Positions 9,140 to 18,272 of a DNA stretch of 64,000 nucleotides are shown piece by piece. The translations under genes and the position numbers were made by a program. The stretch is from Catenovulum sediminis (GTDB lineage Bacteria > Pseudomonadota > Gammaproteobacteria > Enterobacterales > Alteromonadaceae). The notes below the pieces were generated by a model. That model had not been told where the DNA came from, made no database searches, and worked only from the letters and a program-made list of their open reading frames with translations. Every line of letters begins with the position of its first letter. Within the stretch, counting starts at the first letter, position 1. The DNA lies in NCBI RefSeq assembly GCF_007289895.1, contig NZ_CP041660.1, forward strand, positions 1,178,001 to 1,242,000, written 5' to 3'.

Positions 9140-9208
9140 TATTTGCTTGTAACTTGTAACTTGTAACTTAAAACTCGTAGCTCGTAGCTCGTAGCTCGAA
9201 GCTAAAAC
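9088..9208. repeat. 7-bp tandem repeat tract (consensus CTYGWAR)
   Basis: From 9146 the sequence steps in exact 7-bp phase: CTTGTAA three times, CTTAAAA, CTCGTAG three times, CTCGAAG, CTAAAAC (to 9208). Between the two REPs (9088-9114) further units of the same type occur: CTTGAAA, CTTGTAG, CTTGCTG. The same mixture of units recurs at 32109-32286. The tract ends 11 bp before the probable hemC promoter. Confidence 0.85.
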
Positions 9209-9218
9209 ACATAACCAC

Positions 9219-9247
9219 TTGGGTCACTGCCCTATTTGGGCTAAGAT
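9219..9247 (+). promoter_or_regulatory. probable hemC promoter
   Basis: TTGGGT (9219-9224) and TAAGAT (9242-9247) are spaced by 17 bp, lying 39 bp before the hemC ATG and just after the 7-bp repeat tract. Assigned by eye. Confidence 0.5.
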
Positions 9248-9285
9248 AAGCAATCATCAAAAGCAAACAAAAAAGCTAATTCTTT

Positions 9286-10215
9286 ATGAGCAAACACCTA
9301 AGAATCGCCACTCGCGACAGCTTACTGGCCTTATGGCAAGCTGAATACGTACAACAAAAACTACAACAAGCCCATCCAGATCTAAAAGTAACCTTAGTCA
9401 AAATCAAAACAAAAGGCGATAAAATTTTAGATACACCGTTGGCAAAAATTGGTGGAAAAGGGCTTTTCGTAAAAGAATTAGAAGTCGCAATGCTATCAGG
9501 TGACGCAGACATTGCCGTTCATTCAATGAAAGATGTACCTATGGAGTTTCCCGAAGGTTTAGCGTTATCCGTCATTTGCGAACGAGAAGATCCAACCGAT
9601 GCATTTGTATCAAATCATCATGCAACCATTGATGACCTGCCCAAAGGCGCTGTGGTTGGTACCTCTAGTTTACGCCGCCAGTGCCAACTACTAAAACACC
9701 GGCCCGATCTGCAGGTAAAATGGTTGCGCGGTAATGTACAAACCCGCTTAAGAAAGCTTGATGAAGGGCAATACGACGCGATTGTTTTAGCATCAGCGGG
9801 TCTCATTCGCCTTAAACTGGAAGATAGAATTCGCTATCGCATACCAACAGAAGTTATGTTACCAGCCGTTGGGCAGGGCGCAGTTGGTATTGAATGTCGT
9901 GCCGGTGATCAAGCAACACATAACATTTTATCTGTCCTAAAAGATCAAGATACGACAATAAGGTTGACCGCAGAGCGTGCTTTTAACACCAAGCTCAATG
10001 GTGGTTGTCAGGTGCCTATCGCGGGTTTTGCTGAATTTAAAGGCAATGAACTTTTCTTTCGAGGGCTAGTAGCATCGGTCGATGGTAAAAAGGTTTTTTA
10101 TACTGAAAAATCTGGGATGATTGAAGAGGCTCAGCAGATAGGCGAAGCCGCTGCACAAGAATTATTAGCAGCCGGCGCTAAAACAGTGTTAGATGAGGTT
10201 TATGGCCAACAATAA
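9286..10215 (+). CDS. hemC: hydroxymethylbilane synthase (porphobilinogen deaminase)
   Basis: Joins four porphobilinogen molecules into hydroxymethylbilane in heme synthesis. The 309 residues match the family length. Visible motifs are [14 protein letters not shown] at the N-terminus, [15 protein letters not shown], and [12 protein letters not shown], whose cysteine (about residue 242) carries the dipyrromethane cofactor. It heads the hemC-hemD-hemX-hemY operon. hemD starts inside its last codons, so the two are probably translationally coupled. Its upstream region is unusual in carrying REP and heptamer repeats. Confidence 0.97.
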   Translation: MSKHLRIATRDSLLALWQAEYVQQKLQQAHPDLKVTLVKIKTKGDKILDTPLAKIGGKGLFVKELEVAMLSGDADIAVHSMKDVPMEFPEGLALSVICEREDPTDAFVSNHHATIDDLPKGAVVGTSSLRRQCQLLKHRPDLQVKWLRGNVQTRLRKLDEGQYDAIVLASAGLIRLKLEDRIRYRIPTEVMLPAVGQGAVGIECRAGDQATHNILSVLKDQDTTIRLTAERAFNTKLNGGCQVPIAGFAEFKGNELFFRGLVASVDGKKVFYTEKSGMIEEAQQIGEAAAQELLAAGAKTVLDEVYGQQ

Positions 10216-10984
10216 AACGACTGTTTTTCACAGCCGTGTCGCAGACAGTGCACAAGAGCTAAATCACCTGCTACGGGCAGAACATTTTTTACCTCTGCAC
10301 TGTCCCATTTTCGAACTACAAAAAGGTAGTGACCTCAATTTAATTGACAACGATAGATTCAATAGCATTCTGCTGGGTTCATCCTCCCCCCTTGATACGA
10401 TTCTAATTTTTACCAGCCAATATGCGGTTGAATTTTTACAGCATGCAATACAGCACAAAAAACTATTAAACCCGTTACTTGAAATGCAATGTGTCGCAGT
10501 AGGCCAAACGACCGCAAAAAAACTAGTCCAAGCCGGGTTTAAAAACGTATTAACGCCAACAGCCCCGACATCCGAAGGTATTTTACAACTGCCGGTAATC
10601 CAAACATCTAAACAAGCTATATTATTTAAAGGCGAACAAGGAAGAGATAAGTTAGCTAACGCATTTAGGCTGGCTAATAAGCCATTAACTACCTACAATG
10701 TTTATAAAAGACAATGGGTTGATTTGAGTGAAACTCAGTTACAACAAATCAACAGATGCGATGTATTTATTTTTACCAGTGGCGAGATTGCACAGCATCT
10801 GTATCGTCTGGTTGTCGATAAAATTAGCCCGGATTTTGTACATAAACTTGTTTTAGTCCCTTCAGAGCGGGTCGCGAAACAGTTAACAGAATATGGATTT
10901 GATCAGGTTATCAATATAGGAAGCGCAAGTAATCACAATATTATTGCGCACTTACGTAAATTTAAGGGTAGCGTCTTAACATGA
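10193..10984 (+). CDS. hemD: uroporphyrinogen-III synthase
   Basis: Closes hydroxymethylbilane with inversion of ring D. Sequence in this family is poorly conserved. Support comes from length (about 260 residues), position directly after hemC, and the motifs [32 protein letters not shown] and [13 protein letters not shown]. Two starts are possible: ATG at 10193 or ATG at 10202 (MANNKTTVF). Both overlap the end of hemC. The last base pairs overlap the hemX start in an ATGA. Confidence 0.9.
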   Translation: MRFMANNKTTVFHSRVADSAQELNHLLRAEHFLPLHCPIFELQKGSDLNLIDNDRFNSILLGSSSPLDTILIFTSQYAVEFLQHAIQHKKLLNPLLEMQCVAVGQTTAKKLVQAGFKNVLTPTAPTSEGILQLPVIQTSKQAILFKGEQGRDKLANAFRLANKPLTTYNVYKRQWVDLSETQLQQINRCDVFIFTSGEIAQHLYRLVVDKISPDFVHKLVLVPSERVAKQLTEYGFDQVINIGSASNHNIIAHLRKFKGSVLT

Positions 10985-12270
10985 CAGATAAAACGGATAA
11001 TACAGGCAAACAAACTCCCGAATCCAGTGTCGAACGAGCGGAACAAGCGCAAGCTCAGGATAAATCTGCCGCAACAGAAAAAAAAGCAGAAGATGCTCAA
11101 AACACGGAAAAAGCAGGACAAACCGATAAAACCGAGCGCACTACCGATAAAGAGGGTGCGACAGAAAAAGTCGTTGTCGAAAAAAATGCAAAAACACCTT
11201 CGCAAACGACTCGTTCAGAAACTGTGGTGGTAAAAGAAAAAGGCAGTAAATTTAGCCCACTCGCGTTTATCGCATTTTTATTCGCACTCGCGGCACTCGG
11301 TGCATGCGGATGGTTATATTGGCAGCTGGAAATGCAAAAAAACACGTTTGCTAAGCAGCAGCAAAGTTTTACAACGCAAAAATCACAACTAAAGTCACAA
11401 CTTAAACAACAGAGCAACGAACTTAAACAGCAACAACAAGCTGAACAACAAAATTTTAGCCAACAACTCAACACGCAACTGAACAATCAGTTAAGCCAAT
11501 TCGCCAATGAGGTTGAGCAAAAGCTGCAAACTCAACAACAAAAAATGGATAAATCCATTGAGTTGATTAATCAAAGTGGTGAAAAAGCGCGCCAGCAAAT
11601 GTTACTAACCGACATCAAAAATTTGATTAATATCGCTTCTCACAAACTATTTTTACAACAAGATAAACAAGCTGCACTGACCGCATTAAAAATGGTGCAA
11701 AACCGACTTGCAGCCCTTTCTGATAGCAAATTTTTAGCCATAAAACAAAGCATCGCCGAAGATATCGGCACCCTAAACGCGCTACCTTCAGTGAATAATC
11801 AAGAGATATATTATCAGCTAAGCGAATTAATGGGATCACTCAAAAAATTACCTCTGAATCAGGCAGTCATGCCAACAAAAACCAACAGTGCTGAGCAAAC
11901 AAAGCCCAGCAGTGAAATAAGTTGGGATAACTTAAAACTCGTTTGGCAAGACTTTTTATCGCTATTTAGAGTACAAAAGAGAGATACAGAAATAGAGCCT
12001 TTATTAACCCCAGCTCAGGTGCAAAATATTGAACTTAATTTGCTCAGTAAATTAAATCAAGCACAATGGGCTGCATTAAATGCACAATCTGCGGTCTATC
12101 AAACCGCTTTAAAGCAAACAGCACAATGGGTCAGCCAATATTATGATCCAACCAGCCCTAAAGTCACTCTGGTGATTGACAGGTTAATCCTTTTAGCTAA
12201 CAAGCAGTTGGTCGCTGATTATAGCCAGGTAACCTTAAATACCCCGACGTTAATGGATAACACGCTATGA
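10981..12270 (+). CDS. hemX: HemX membrane protein
   Basis: Third gene of the hem operon, coupled to hemD by an ATGA overlap. The first 90 residues are hydrophilic and rich in K, E, T, A and Q. A single membrane helix follows at about 94-116 (LAFIAFLFALAALGACGWLYW), then a long Q-rich coiled coil and a periplasmic helical domain (HemX family). It is often mislabelled as a uroporphyrinogen-III methyltransferase, but no methyltransferase domain is seen. The exact function is unknown; it is a bitopic inner-membrane protein. Confidence 0.88.
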   Translation: MTDKTDNTGKQTPESSVERAEQAQAQDKSAATEKKAEDAQNTEKAGQTDKTERTTDKEGATEKVVVEKNAKTPSQTTRSETVVVKEKGSKFSPLAFIAFLFALAALGACGWLYWQLEMQKNTFAKQQQSFTTQKSQLKSQLKQQSNELKQQQQAEQQNFSQQLNTQLNNQLSQFANEVEQKLQTQQQKMDKSIELINQSGEKARQQMLLTDIKNLINIASHKLFLQQDKQAALTALKMVQNRLAALSDSKFLAIKQSIAEDIGTLNALPSVNNQEIYYQLSELMGSLKKLPLNQAVMPTKTNSAEQTKPSSEISWDNLKLVWQDFLSLFRVQKRDTEIEPLLTPAQVQNIELNLLSKLNQAQWAALNAQSAVYQTALKQTAQWVSQYYDPTSPKVTLVIDRLILLANKQLVADYSQVTLNTPTLMDNTL

Positions 12271-13454
12271 TACGAATACTTGTTCTATTTATATTAGCCT
12301 GTGCTTTATTAGCCGGCGGAGCTGTGCTAGTAGAAGAAAAAGGGTATGTCTTAATCCATGTTGCCGGATGGTCATGGGAAGCCAGTTTTATTGGTTTTTT
12401 ATTTATTATTCTGGTCGCGTATCTGGTATTTAAACTCATTGAAAAAGTTCTAATTTCATTATTCAGTGTACGCCGTAGTTTTTCCAACTGGCGTAAAAAC
12501 CGCAAGCAAAGTACCAGCTTGCACGCATTACAACAATCTATTGAAGCTTTGCTGTCTGGACAGTGGCAAAAAGCAGAACAACTCAGCTTAAAACACGCTA
12601 AATACAGCCCGATTGCCAGCAGCCATTATTTAATTGCAGCTGAAGCCGCTAAAAACTGTGGTCAGCATGAAGAAAGCAGTTTGTACCTGCTGCGCGCGCA
12701 GGAAAATGGTGATGAAAGCCATAAACAACTGGCTATGGCGCAAAGCTTACAGCAAGAAGGTAAAACCGACAAAGCGATTGAGTTAACGGAAAAATTGTAC
12801 AGAGAGAACAAAAAAAACACACAAACTTTATTATTATTAGCACGCCTGTACGAAACATCGGAAGACTTTGAAAAATTAAGAGAACTGTTACCGGACGTAA
12901 AACGCTATGCCGAGATTACAGATAGTGAATTGCAGTTACTGGCATTAAAAGCATGGCAACCAATATTTACACAAGCAGCGCTTGATAACAGTGAAAGAAC
13001 AATAGAGCAAGCTTACAAACAACTGACCAAGCTAGTCGGCACGAGTGGCAACGCTCGGCAAAATTACTTTAGCGCATTACTCGCAGCCGGTTGTCATAGC
13101 ACAGTGGAAAAAAAGCTGATCAAACTCTTTGATGAAGACACCCACAAAAATCAAACAACCATCAATATATTAAAAACCTTAGAATTGAATCAGCCTCTTA
13201 AGCTCATCGCTTGGTTAGAAAAAAAACTGAAAAGTAACCCACAAGATGACTGGCTGAAAATTGCGTTGGCAATAACCGCTGCTAAAAACCGTGATTGGCA
13301 GCTTGCACAACAAGCAATGGAAAGTGCCATCCGTCAATTACCCAGTGCAGAAAATTACGCAATATTAGGAGATATTTACCAAGAAAACCAGCAATCAGAA
13401 AAAGCCAAACAATGTTATAGAAAAGGTTTAAGTTTATTATTGGATGCAGCTTAA
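12267..13454 (+). CDS. hemY: HemY protein (TPR, membrane-anchored)
   Basis: Last gene of the hem operon, overlapping hemX by ATGA. Two N-terminal membrane helices (about 2-22 and 38-60) are followed by the HemY N-terminal domain and tetratricopeptide-like helices, for example AENYAILGDIYQENQQSEKAK near the C-terminus. The 395 residues match the family length. It is an inner-membrane protein with an undefined role in porphyrin metabolism. It is not the oxygen-dependent protoporphyrinogen oxidase of the same name in Bacillus. Confidence 0.9.
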   Translation: MIRILVLFILACALLAGGAVLVEEKGYVLIHVAGWSWEASFIGFLFIILVAYLVFKLIEKVLISLFSVRRSFSNWRKNRKQSTSLHALQQSIEALLSGQWQKAEQLSLKHAKYSPIASSHYLIAAEAAKNCGQHEESSLYLLRAQENGDESHKQLAMAQSLQQEGKTDKAIELTEKLYRENKKNTQTLLLLARLYETSEDFEKLRELLPDVKRYAEITDSELQLLALKAWQPIFTQAALDNSERTIEQAYKQLTKLVGTSGNARQNYFSALLAAGCHSTVEKKLIKLFDEDTHKNQTTINILKTLELNQPLKLIAWLEKKLKSNPQDDWLKIALAITAAKNRDWQLAQQAMESAIRQLPSAENYAILGDIYQENQQSEKAKQCYRKGLSLLLDAA

Positions 13455-13572
13455 ACCTTGCGTTTACCTATATATTATTGTGAATTTTGATAACTGATTA
13501 TCAGTCAGCAATAAAAGTTATACAAATAACAGATACCCTTAGCTATTTTGTACTACTGAGTTATGAGTTCAA

Positions 13573-15666
13573 TTGAATTCTGTACAACAAAAGCGCATTA
13601 TTAAAATGTTCAATTTATCGATTAAGAAAAGTATTCTTGATGAGCACAGCAAGAGGTTAGCATTGAAAAAAAATATTCTATCCACCAATAACTCCACGAT
13701 TCAGTACGGTGTCAGAGAAGAGCTGGCCAGTGCATTATTGTCGTTCGTAGAGTTGCAGGGTGGATTTTATGTTTTATATGATACCAATGGTGTCGCAATT
13801 CTGAGCAGTGCTAACCTTCCGCCGGAACTGAGTTCGGTTGTCAATAAAATGCTTAACCTAAACACTCAGAAAAAGACGATCAACCCTGTATTACGCCGCC
13901 ATAAATCAACGAGCAGTCAAGGATTTAATATCTCGGTAGATGAAGTCTACTATCAGGACGAAATGTATTTGTTGTTAATTGGCGCTCCTGAAAAAAGTTT
14001 AGTGGTAGAACTGTACAATGCTTTTCCAATCGGGGTCATCAAAACTGATGCGCAACTATCATTAAAATATTGCAATACGCATACATACACGCTGCTAGGA
14101 TTAGGACAGGATGAGTTACAAGGCAATAATTGGTTAAACGCTTTTGACGATGTTTCTCGAGAACGAATATTTGAATTTTTATCAAATGAAAAAAACTTTG
14201 AAGAAAAGTTAAGGCTGATAACCCAAGTCATTACACCGCTCGGTAGAACAAAAGTCATTTCAGTGGCCATTGACCAACAGTATGATTTGTTGGGGCACTT
14301 AGTTAGCTACTACATCATGTTGCAGGATATCACTCAAGAATATAAAGAGAGCTCCTACCTTAAACACTTAGCGACACATGACTCTTTAACCCAGTTGCAC
14401 AATCGAGTGTCCTTATTGCAAGAAATTGAAACACTATACAACACCGATAAAATTTCAAGCAGTGCGCTATTGTTTATTGATTTAGATAAATTTAAATATA
14501 TAAATGATAATTTAGGCCACCATATCGGTGACGAGCTGTTGAAGATAGTGGGCAAACGATTGTTAAATACCACACGCTCTAGCGACATTGTGGCACGTAT
14601 TGGCGGTGATGAATTTGTGGTTATCCTGACCAATGTGACAAATGATATTATTGCGCTTGATAGAGCACAAGCTATCGTTGAAAAACTAAACAGACCTTGT
14701 GTAATTGAAAGCCACGAGATTAATGTACACTCAAGCATCGGATTAACAATGGGGCACATCATTTTGACGCGTCATCCAAAGGAGAAAAATGCAGATAAAA
14801 TCGCTGAGCTATGGTTGTCTGCATCCGATTCAGCCATGTATCAAGCCAAATCGAATAAAGTGAACGATATTACCTTGTATACAGACGAACTCTCAAATCA
14901 GTTAACCAGTCTTTTGGCAACGCAAAATGCAATTAATGATTTAGAAACAAAAAAAGCATTTACCAGTTTCTTTCAACCCATATACCAAGGTGATAAAATT
15001 TATGCTCTCGAAGCACTAACCCGTTTCGATTCAGACGCATTGAGCGATATTGAAAGCGTGTTTGAACAGATACGTGAACACAAACGGGGGCAAACAATTT
15101 TATATCGAATCATTCAACGCAACCTGTTAGGATACAGCTTGTTAATGAATGAAAATATCACTGATATACCTTGCCTCAACATCAATATCGATTTGCACCT
15201 GATGACAAATGGTAATTTTGCAAACAAATTCAGCAATATGTTGATTGACTACAACATCCCTCCCAACAAAGTTTTTATCGAAATAACTGAACGTGATACC
15301 AGCGCTCACATTGATGACAATATTTATAAAAATATCGCAGCGCTCAAAAATATTGATGTACGTATGTCGTTGGATGATTTCGGCCGGGGTTATAGCTCTA
15401 TTGAACGATTAATAAAATTAGGGTTAGATCAGGTTAAAATTGATAAAGTATTTTTATCAGGGGATTTAACTCACCAACAAAAACAGTCAGCTTTAATGGC
15501 CGCGGTTAATTTGGGTAAAGCGCTTGACCTTCAGTTATTGCTAGAAGGCATTGAAAATGAACATGATCAAGCGTTGGCAGAGCAATGTGGCGTGCCATTA
15601 AGACAAGGTTATTTTTACAATAAACCGATGCCTGTCGAAAAAATAAAAAAATTATTAGGGAAATAA
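13573..15666 (+). CDS. PAS-GGDEF-EAL c-di-GMP signalling protein
   Basis: The roughly 690-residue protein has an N-terminal region without membrane helices, a PAS-like sensor (about 145-260, with FPIGVIKTDAQLSLKYCN), GGDEF (about 265-435) and EAL (about 455-690). The cyclase site ARIGGDEF and metal-site DLDKFKYIND are intact. The EAL half keeps EALTR, NINIDLHL, EITERD, DDFGRGYSS, KIDK and the LLEGIE glutamate, so both cyclase and phosphodiesterase activity are possible. Start is uncertain: a TTG at 13573 or an ATG at 13606 (MFNLSIKKS), neither with a strong ribosome site. It is followed after 9 bp by a CheB-CheR fusion and probably co-transcribed with it. Confidence 0.9.
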   Translation: MNSVQQKRIIKMFNLSIKKSILDEHSKRLALKKNILSTNNSTIQYGVREELASALLSFVELQGGFYVLYDTNGVAILSSANLPPELSSVVNKMLNLNTQKKTINPVLRRHKSTSSQGFNISVDEVYYQDEMYLLLIGAPEKSLVVELYNAFPIGVIKTDAQLSLKYCNTHTYTLLGLGQDELQGNNWLNAFDDVSRERIFEFLSNEKNFEEKLRLITQVITPLGRTKVISVAIDQQYDLLGHLVSYYIMLQDITQEYKESSYLKHLATHDSLTQLHNRVSLLQEIETLYNTDKISSSALLFIDLDKFKYINDNLGHHIGDELLKIVGKRLLNTTRSSDIVARIGGDEFVVILTNVTNDIIALDRAQAIVEKLNRPCVIESHEINVHSSIGLTMGHIILTRHPKEKNADKIAELWLSASDSAMYQAKSNKVNDITLYTDELSNQLTSLLATQNAINDLETKKAFTSFFQPIYQGDKIYALEALTRFDSDALSDIESVFEQIREHKRGQTILYRIIQRNLLGYSLLMNENITDIPCLNINIDLHLMTNGNFANKFSNMLIDYNIPPNKVFIEITERDTSAHIDDNIYKNIAALKNIDVRMSLDDFGRGYSSIERLIKLGLDQVKIDKVFLSGDLTHQQKQSALMAAVNLGKALDLQLLLEGIENEHDQALAEQCGVPLRQGYFYNKPMPVEKIKKLLGK

Positions 15667-15675
15667 AAAAATAAG

Positions 15676-18198
15676 ATGTCAAAAAATACAAAAAAACCAT
15701 CACACATTGTTGGTATCGGTGCCTCAGCCGGTGGCTTAGAGGCCTTACAGGCATTATTTTTAGAGTTACCTACTGATTTAGATATTGCTTATGTGGTCAT
15801 TCAGCACTTATCTTCTGACTTTAAAAGCATGATGGCGGAGCTTTTAACCAAGTATACAGAAATGCCCATTCATCAAGCTGTAGAAGGTGAAGAAATACAA
15901 CCGAATACCGTAACCTTGATGCCACCTGGCAAACTAATTCGGGTAGTAGAATGCAAAATCTATTTATCTGATCTGCCTCCGGACAACCGAGTTAACCTGC
16001 CTATCAACGAATTTTTCCGTTCATTAGCGGAAGATCTACAAAATCATGCAATTGGTGTTATTTTATCCGGAACAGGCTCTGATGGCAGCCGTGGTGCACA
16101 AGCACTTAAAGAAGTGGGTGCTATGGTTATCGCTCAAGCGCCGGATGAGGCCAAATTTGATGGTATGCCGCTCAATGCAATAAATACTGGATCTGTTGAT
16201 TTTATATCAAATATCGATGAAATGGCTGACCAGATTCGAAATTTTATTAACCACCCTTTACTGTCTAACCACGGCAAACATTTCAGATATCATTTATCTG
16301 AAAATGAAGATGTGCTTAATCAAATATTAGATCTAGTACATGAACAAACTGAGCTGGATTTTAAAGCGTACAAAGAATCCACTGTTGCTCGCCGAATTGA
16401 ACATCGAATGAGCATCAACAATATAAAGTCATTGCCAGAATACTACGACTACCTGATTAAGAATTCAAAAGAAATAGAATTAATAAAACAAGATTTATTA
16501 ATTGGTGTAACTCAATTTTTCCGGGATCAAGAAGTATGGGATTTTGTCTACAAAAAAGTCATCATCCCGATTGTATTAAGTAAAACCAGCGAAGATCCGA
16601 TTCGTATCTGGTGTGCGTGCTGCTCAACTGGAGAGGAAGCCTTCACTATTGCTATGTTATTCCGAGCCGCAATGGAAGAGCTCAATGTAGAACGAGCAGT
16701 AAAAGTTTTTGCTTCAGATATTGATCAAAGTGCAGTCGGCTTTGCCGCCAATGGCGTATACCCATCCAGTATAGCAACAGAAATCCCAAGCGCACTTTTT
16801 TCACCTAACTTCAATCAGACGGCTGACGGCAATTACCAAGTTAGTAAAGAACTTCGCTCTATGGTGGTATTTGCTACCCATAACCTCATTCAAGATCCAC
16901 CATTTTCAAATATGGATATGGTCAGTTGCCGTAATGCTTTAATTTACTTACAAAATCCGGCTCAACAAAAAGCAATGGCATTTTTCCACTTCGCCATTCG
17001 CTTAAACGGTTTTTTACTACTCGGCAGCGCTGAAACCACTGGCAATTTTGATAGCTACTTTGATGCGTTTGATGGCCGCTACCGGGTGTATAAAAAAACC
17101 AAAGACATCCGAATCCCGGTTAGAGCTATCGCAAACAATGGCTTAAAGAGTAAAACCTATCAACCTAAAGCGCTGCCACAGTATATTGCTCGAAACGTTA
17201 AATCGTTAGACAGTAGCAGAAAAGTTAAAATAGGTTATGATGCATTATTTGAAGAGTTTGCCCCGCCTACCCTGATATTTAACAAAAAACTAGCACTGGT
17301 TTATACTTACGGCGATACTTCCCTTTTCACGAAAAAAATTCAAGCGGGCTTGGTAACAAATGATGTTGCCGATATTCTGGAACCCGATATCGTCAGTCAT
17401 GCAATTTCGGCGGCACATCAAGTGCTACGCGAAAATTGTAGTGTTTTATTACAAGATACCTTCAAACTGCCCAATGAGAAAGGCGAGCAGACCCCCTGGT
17501 CAATTAAATGCTTTTCATTTCCAGACAGAGATAACGATGATGAAAAACTGGTCGCTTTATCATTTTTGTCAAAAGAAACCTATGTTGCCCGGCGTGCAGA
17601 TGCAGAATACAGCCTAGAGCAACAAGTTAAAAATAGAGTTTCAGAACTTGACTACGCACTGATTGAATGCCAAAAACTCTACCGTGAAACATTAGAAGAT
17701 TTAGATACAACACGCGAAGAGTTACAATCTAGTAATGAGGAACTGATGGCTGCCAATGAAGAATTGCAGTCCACCAATGAAGAATTGCAGTCCGTCAACG
17801 AAGAACTTTACACGGTCAACAGTGAATATCAACAGAAAATACTGGAATTGACCAGTATCAATAATGACCTGGAAAACTTGTTAAAAGCAACCCGCTTGGC
17901 CGTCCTATTTTTGGATAAAGATTTGCGGATTCGCCGTTTCACGGATGCTGTAAAAGATTATTTAAATGTCATTGAGTTTGATATAGACCGAAAAATCTTT
18001 GATCTGACATTTAAGTTTGATTTTCCGGGTTTAAATGAGCTGATATCGAAAGTCAATGAAACGGGTAAACCCAATACTAAAATTTACGATATTACCTCTG
18101 ACAGACATATTGAAATTTCAATATCTCCGTATCAATTAGAAACCTATAACAACGGGGTCATGGTTTCGATAAAAGAACGGGTAATGCAGAGCGATTAA
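15676..18198 (+). CDS. CheB-CheR fusion with coiled coil and PAS domain
   Basis: The 840-residue protein fuses a CheB-type methylesterase (about 8-190), a CheR-type methyltransferase (about 205-480), an EELQSSNEELMAANEELQ coiled coil (about 650-730) and a C-terminal PAS domain (about 735-835). CheB catalytic residues are present: Ser in GASAGG, His in IQHLSSD, Asp in GTGSDGSRG. The CheR SAM region reads WCACCSTGEEAF in place of the more usual WSAGCSTGEE. No receiver domain is attached. Such fusions occur in non-flagellar signalling clusters. Its close partner is the upstream GGDEF/EAL gene, not a chemoreceptor or CheA. Confidence 0.9.
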   Translation: MSKNTKKPSHIVGIGASAGGLEALQALFLELPTDLDIAYVVIQHLSSDFKSMMAELLTKYTEMPIHQAVEGEEIQPNTVTLMPPGKLIRVVECKIYLSDLPPDNRVNLPINEFFRSLAEDLQNHAIGVILSGTGSDGSRGAQALKEVGAMVIAQAPDEAKFDGMPLNAINTGSVDFISNIDEMADQIRNFINHPLLSNHGKHFRYHLSENEDVLNQILDLVHEQTELDFKAYKESTVARRIEHRMSINNIKSLPEYYDYLIKNSKEIELIKQDLLIGVTQFFRDQEVWDFVYKKVIIPIVLSKTSEDPIRIWCACCSTGEEAFTIAMLFRAAMEELNVERAVKVFASDIDQSAVGFAANGVYPSSIATEIPSALFSPNFNQTADGNYQVSKELRSMVVFATHNLIQDPPFSNMDMVSCRNALIYLQNPAQQKAMAFFHFAIRLNGFLLLGSAETTGNFDSYFDAFDGRYRVYKKTKDIRIPVRAIANNGLKSKTYQPKALPQYIARNVKSLDSSRKVKIGYDALFEEFAPPTLIFNKKLALVYTYGDTSLFTKKIQAGLVTNDVADILEPDIVSHAISAAHQVLRENCSVLLQDTFKLPNEKGEQTPWSIKCFSFPDRDNDDEKLVALSFLSKETYVARRADAEYSLEQQVKNRVSELDYALIECQKLYRETLEDLDTTREELQSSNEELMAANEELQSTNEELQSVNEELYTVNSEYQQKILELTSINNDLENLLKATRLAVLFLDKDLRIRRFTDAVKDYLNVIEFDIDRKIFDLTFKFDFPGLNELISKVNETGKPNTKIYDITSDRHIEISISPYQLETYNNGVMVSIKERVMQSD

Positions 18199-18213
18199 AA
18201 AACCATTCAAAAC

Positions 18214-18250
18214 AAGCCGTCGGCAAGATAAAAGCAGGCGGCTTTATTTT
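18214..18250. terminator. terminator between cheB-cheR fusion and DASS transporter
   Basis: AAGCCGTC pairs with GGCGGCTT (18237-18244, one G-T pair), and TTTATTTT-like sequence follows on the plus strand. It lies between the two convergent stops. Confidence 0.7.
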
Positions 18251-18272
18251 CTCACAATATCGCTTTAATACT

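Noticed and set aside
9088-9208. Heptamer tracts considered as CRISPR arrays
   Set aside because: Units are 7 bp with no spacers between them, and there are no cas genes.
11027-11486. Frames within hemX on both strands (68 and 129 residues)
   Set aside because: Low-complexity K/Q-rich and C/F-rich shadows of hemX with no ribosome site or homology.
13455-13572. Small gene or strong terminator after hemY
   Set aside because: Only a weak dyad (GATAACTGATTATC) is present; no frame or T-run hairpin.
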